From the NCBI GenBank assembly GCA_005883355.1, contig VAXG01000029.1, positions 14,445 through 55,399 on the forward strand: a stretch of 40,955 nt of DNA, in the 5' to 3' direction. Shown one piece after another: positions 40,014 through 40,955 of this stretch (positions are counted from its first letter, which is position 1; every line of letters begins with the position of its first letter). The notes beneath the pieces were generated by a model. It worked only from the letters and a program-made list of their open reading frames with translations, was not told the origin of the DNA and did not search any database. The position numbers were made by a program, and so were the translations under genes. The stretch is from Actinomycetota bacterium. GTDB lineage: Bacteria > Actinomycetota > Thermoleophilia > Gaiellales > Gaiellaceae.

Positions 40014-40955
40014 TTAGAGCCTGGCCGCCAGGAGCGTCAGCTCGGCGGCCTGCGCCGGAGTGAGGCCCTTGTCGGTCTTGGCGCCGACCTGACCGACGAA
40101 GGCGGCGAGGAGGCCCTCCCGACCGCCCGCCGTCGGGGCGGTCGCCGCCCGTTCGAGCTTGTCGCAGAGATCGTCGGCGACCTTGGGATCCGTCGAGTAG
40201 GCCCGCACGAGGTCGCAGAGGCTCGAGAACGTTACGACGACGACGGAAACACTGCCCCGGTACTCGGAGACCCCGCCGTCCTTGTCACGGATCTTGCCGC
40301 CCACCGAAGTCACTCCGACATCCGTCGTGGGGCACGAGGCGCTCGCCGACCCACCGAATGCTCCGTAACCGTCGCCGCAGTCGAAGGCATACTCGAGACC
40401 GGCGCTCGTATCCGCGGCAGAGGGATCGTGCGCGCTCGTCAGAGAGAGCGTGAACGGGAAACCGGCTGGGCTGGATGCTGGTGCGTCGAAGGTCGCCACC
40501 GGGGCGACGTTCGCAATCGTCACAGTCGCGGTGTCGGTTGCCGTCAGACCGCCGTCGTCCGTGACGCGCACCGCGATCGTGCGGGTCGCGGGGCCATCGA
40601 TCGCCGTCGCCGAGAACGACGCCGTCTGACCTGGTGTCTCGAACGTGCCGTTGTCATCGAGATCCCAGGCGTACTGAAGCAGGCCGCCCTCCGGATCGTT
40701 GGCGCCGGCGGTGACGTTGACAGAGGATCCTTCGTCGACCGAGTAGGGCCCGCCTCCCGAGACGGTCGGCGGCTCGTTTACCGGCGCCGCAGCTGCAGTC
40801 GTAAAGCTCCACACGTAATCGCTCGCCATCGCGTCTGGTGGATCGTCAGTGTCCTGATCCGTGACATCGGCTGCGGTGACGGTGACCGTGCACAATTCAC
40901 CGGCCGCAAAGTCCGTACCTGGATCGAGCAGATAGCTCTGTGGTCCTCCGGTGAC
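40014..40955 (-). CDS. Secreted Ig-like/PKD protein, C-terminal part
   Basis: The frame is open to the right edge, so the N-terminus lies outside; 313 residues are visible. The first about 50 end a Big_5-type Ig domain (SYLLDPGTDFAAGELCTVTV...MASDYVWSFTT). A PKD domain follows (PPTVSGGGPYSVDEGSSVNV, YAWDLDDNGTFETPG, IAVRVTDDGGLTATDTATV), then a second PKD-like domain with three cysteines. The last about 80 residues are helical (SSLCDLVRAYSTDPKVADDLCDKL, LTPAQAAELTLLAARL) with a likely disulfide between CDLV and CDKL, a C-terminal helical module seen after PKD repeats in some actinomycete surface proteins (inference). It has no LPXTG or membrane anchor. Confidence 0.85.
   Translation of the reverse strand, partial: VTGGPQSYLLDPGTDFAAGELCTVTVTAADVTDQDTDDPPDAMASDYVWSFTTAAAAPVNEPPTVSGGGPYSVDEGSSVNVTAGANDPEGGLLQYAWDLDDNGTFETPGQTASFSATAIDGPATRTIAVRVTDDGGLTATDTATVTIANVAPVATFDAPASSPAGFPFTLSLTSAHDPSAADTSAGLEYAFDCGDGYGAFGGSASASCPTTDVGVTSVGGKIRDKDGGVSEYRGSVSVVVVTFSSLCDLVRAYSTDPKVADDLCDKLERAATAPTAGGREGLLAAFVGQVGAKTDKGLTPAQAAELTLLAARL

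Overview
The window looks like chromosomal DNA of a high-GC Gram-positive bacterium, most likely an actinomycete relative of the Thermoleophilia type (inference). Supporting signs are the high GC, many GTG starts and ATGA/GTGA gene overlaps, a LexA box of the Gram-positive form CGAAC-N4-GTTCG in front of uvrA, a pantothenate gene pair, and many start codons that follow a -10-like hexamer by only 7-12 bases with no Shine-Dalgarno sequence (probable leaderless mRNAs). I see no tRNA, rRNA, CRISPR array or insertion sequence.

Layout: 1-6575 holds the start of a glutamate dehydrogenase gene, a secreted subtilase, and the tRNA t6A genes tsaD, rimI, tsaB and tsaE with a type-4 uracil-DNA glycosylase and a zinc-ribbon protein. 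A lower-GC XPF/ERCC4-type nuclease gene sits on the opposite strand between tsaD and rimI. 6621-15545 holds a secreted TAP-like hydrolase, a pantothenate operon (DUF2520 protein, panC, panB), a membrane protein, a secreted hypothetical protein and uvrA. 15632-18255 holds a PH-domain membrane protein, an AI-2E family transporter, a degenerate receiver protein and an OmpR-type regulator.

22849-18252 (minus strand) reads as one transcription unit: a TasA/camelysin-like protein, a SipW-type signal peptidase, a large FN3/Ig-like secreted protein, a membrane histidine kinase and a single-domain receiver. This is a candidate extracellular-fibre or biofilm module wired to its own two-component signalling. 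Upstream of it is the only gene-free stretch over 300 bases (22850-23213). It is filled with hairpins and bracketed by two copies of one palindrome.

23214-29649 holds a small membrane protein and a phosphoesterase that share a 28-base divergent promoter region, a cyclase-like/STAND/TPR regulator, a GlsB-SHOCT membrane protein and uvrB. 34649-29776 is a two-gene operon: a SARP (winged helix plus BTAD) fused to a SIR2-like domain, overlapping by ATGA an nSTAND1 NTPase with a membrane helix and a WD40 propeller. It is the best candidate here for an undescribed signalling or defence system. 34819-40955 holds a secreted DMF-hydrolase-like protein, an M23 peptidase, a lytic transglycosylase, coaE, rpsA and the C-terminal part of a secreted Ig/PKD protein.
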